Source: Promethearchaeota archaeon (GTDB taxonomy: Archaea; Asgardarchaeota; Thorarchaeia; Thorarchaeales; Thorarchaeaceae). From it: 64,000 bases of DNA. Location of the stretch: positions 85,228 to 149,227 of the forward strand of contig WJMJ01000148.1 of the NCBI GenBank assembly GCA_014728035.1. Direction: 5' to 3'. Every line of letters begins with the position of its first letter. The stretch's first letter is position 1. The notes under the pieces are model-generated. The model was given only the letters and a program-made list of their open reading frames with translations, searched no databases and was not told where the DNA came from. Below are positions 63,465 through 64,000 of the stretch, one piece after another. The translations under genes and the position numbers were made by a program.

Positions 63465-64000
63465 TTGAAATTAAATCACGGAATGAAATTAGTGATTATT
63501 CTATTCGCATTCTTACTATTATTTTCTGCACCACAGGGAGAGAATGTGACTCTTTTAGAAGAATCTAATGACATTCAAATCACACGAACAGCTATTCACG
63601 CACCAGCGGGTTTAGATGATGTTAACATTACAGTAGACACAGTTTGGAATACAGACATGAATCTCACTAGGGGAATCGAGATTGACGAGGATGCAACACT
63701 GTTTATCAATAATTCCTATGTTAGATTAAATCAAGCCAACTACTCGAGTTGCTCGATTGTTGTAAAGAATGGTGGTACTCTCATTATCAAGAACGGATCT
63801 ACTCTAAACACGTACAATGACAGTATTGTGATGTATTCTATTGATTTCCAAGGTGGGTCTTATGGTAATATTACAGACTCCACTGTCATCCGCTGTTACA
63901 ATATTGAAGTTAGCTCATGTCAGATAACTCCATTCTTCTCAGAGATTGCTTTTGCCAACAACGTATTCTACGATTGGGGGTCACTTTCTGGCGGAATGAT
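63465..64000 (+). CDS. N-terminal part of a secreted, repeat-rich surface protein, cut by window edge
   Basis: An open frame from a TTG (63465, GGGAG 8 nt upstream; alternative ATG at 63483) runs off the window after about 178 codons. It starts with a signal peptide (MKLVIILFAFLLLFSAP), then beta strands with GGTLIIKNGSTL and GNITDS turns typical of a parallel beta-helix. It is probably another member of the surface-protein group at 1.2-6.5 and 12.9-16.2 kb, though the ITHxDNFT segment is not present in the part seen. Confidence 0.7.
   Translation, partial: MKLNHGMKLVIILFAFLLLFSAPQGENVTLLEESNDIQITRTAIHAPAGLDDVNITVDTVWNTDMNLTRGIEIDEDATLFINNSYVRLNQANYSSCSIVVKNGGTLIIKNGSTLNTYNDSIVMYSIDFQGGSYGNITDSTVIRCYNIEVSSCQITPFFSEIAFANNVFYDWGSLSGGM

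Overview
The window looks like a piece of an Asgard archaeal chromosome, most like the Thorarchaeia-type lineages. It is AT-rich and carries three Ras/Rab-like small GTPases, longin-type domain proteins and a leucine-rich-repeat protein. These sit among plainly archaeal or anaerobic genes: a tungsten aldehyde:ferredoxin oxidoreductase, indolepyruvate:ferredoxin oxidoreductase, a protein disulfide oxidoreductase, TATA-box promoters and Thr-rich membrane-anchored surface proteins. The lineage call is inferred from gene content only. No rRNA, confident tRNA, CRISPR array, IS element or prophage was found. Several genes appear to start at TTG behind a good Shine-Dalgarno, and many genes end in short GC-rich hairpins followed by T-rich tracts.

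Layout. 1-1.1 kb: the tail of a transporter and a MntA/HepT nucleotidyltransferase-HEPN pair. 1.2-6.5 kb: two tandem, paralogous surface beta-helix proteins, each ending in almost the same terminator hairpin. 6.6-19.3 kb: peptidases (S9, M3, M28), a PH-like-domain protein, a giant beta-helix surface protein and a flavodoxin-ferredoxin gene facing a MarR regulator over two palindromic operators. 19.9-23.3 kb: a PadR regulator with a Cys-rich co-translated partner, divergent from the AOR and two MoaD-like genes. 24-33 kb: TPR protein, redox proteins, DMT transporter, M32 carboxypeptidase and TldD/TldE.

33.2-37.2 kb: a same-strand cluster of GTPase, domain protein, longin-domain protein, structured spacer and GTPase. 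37.4-42.2 kb: radical SAM protein, REC-PAS histidine kinase and Nif3-like protein. 42.4-45.1 kb: a sulfur-relay group (TusA, DsrE, TusBCD-like) around a small membrane protein. 45.3-55.6 kb: a rearranged solute-binding lipoprotein, LRR protein, disulfide oxidoreductase/thioredoxin reductase group, a 1315-residue FIST-PAS-GAF histidine kinase and a ferritin-like protein.

55.7-60.6 kb: the most unusual region. A three-gene cassette (zinc-ribbon protein, 125-residue longin-like protein, roughly 14-TM membrane protein) is present twice in tandem and is followed 12 bp later by a Ras-like GTPase, all in one apparent operon; a small ribbon-helix-helix gene lies just upstream. It reads as a membrane-associated GTPase system built from eukaryote-like parts, and I know of no description of it. 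60.7-64 kb: iorAB and the start of another secreted protein.
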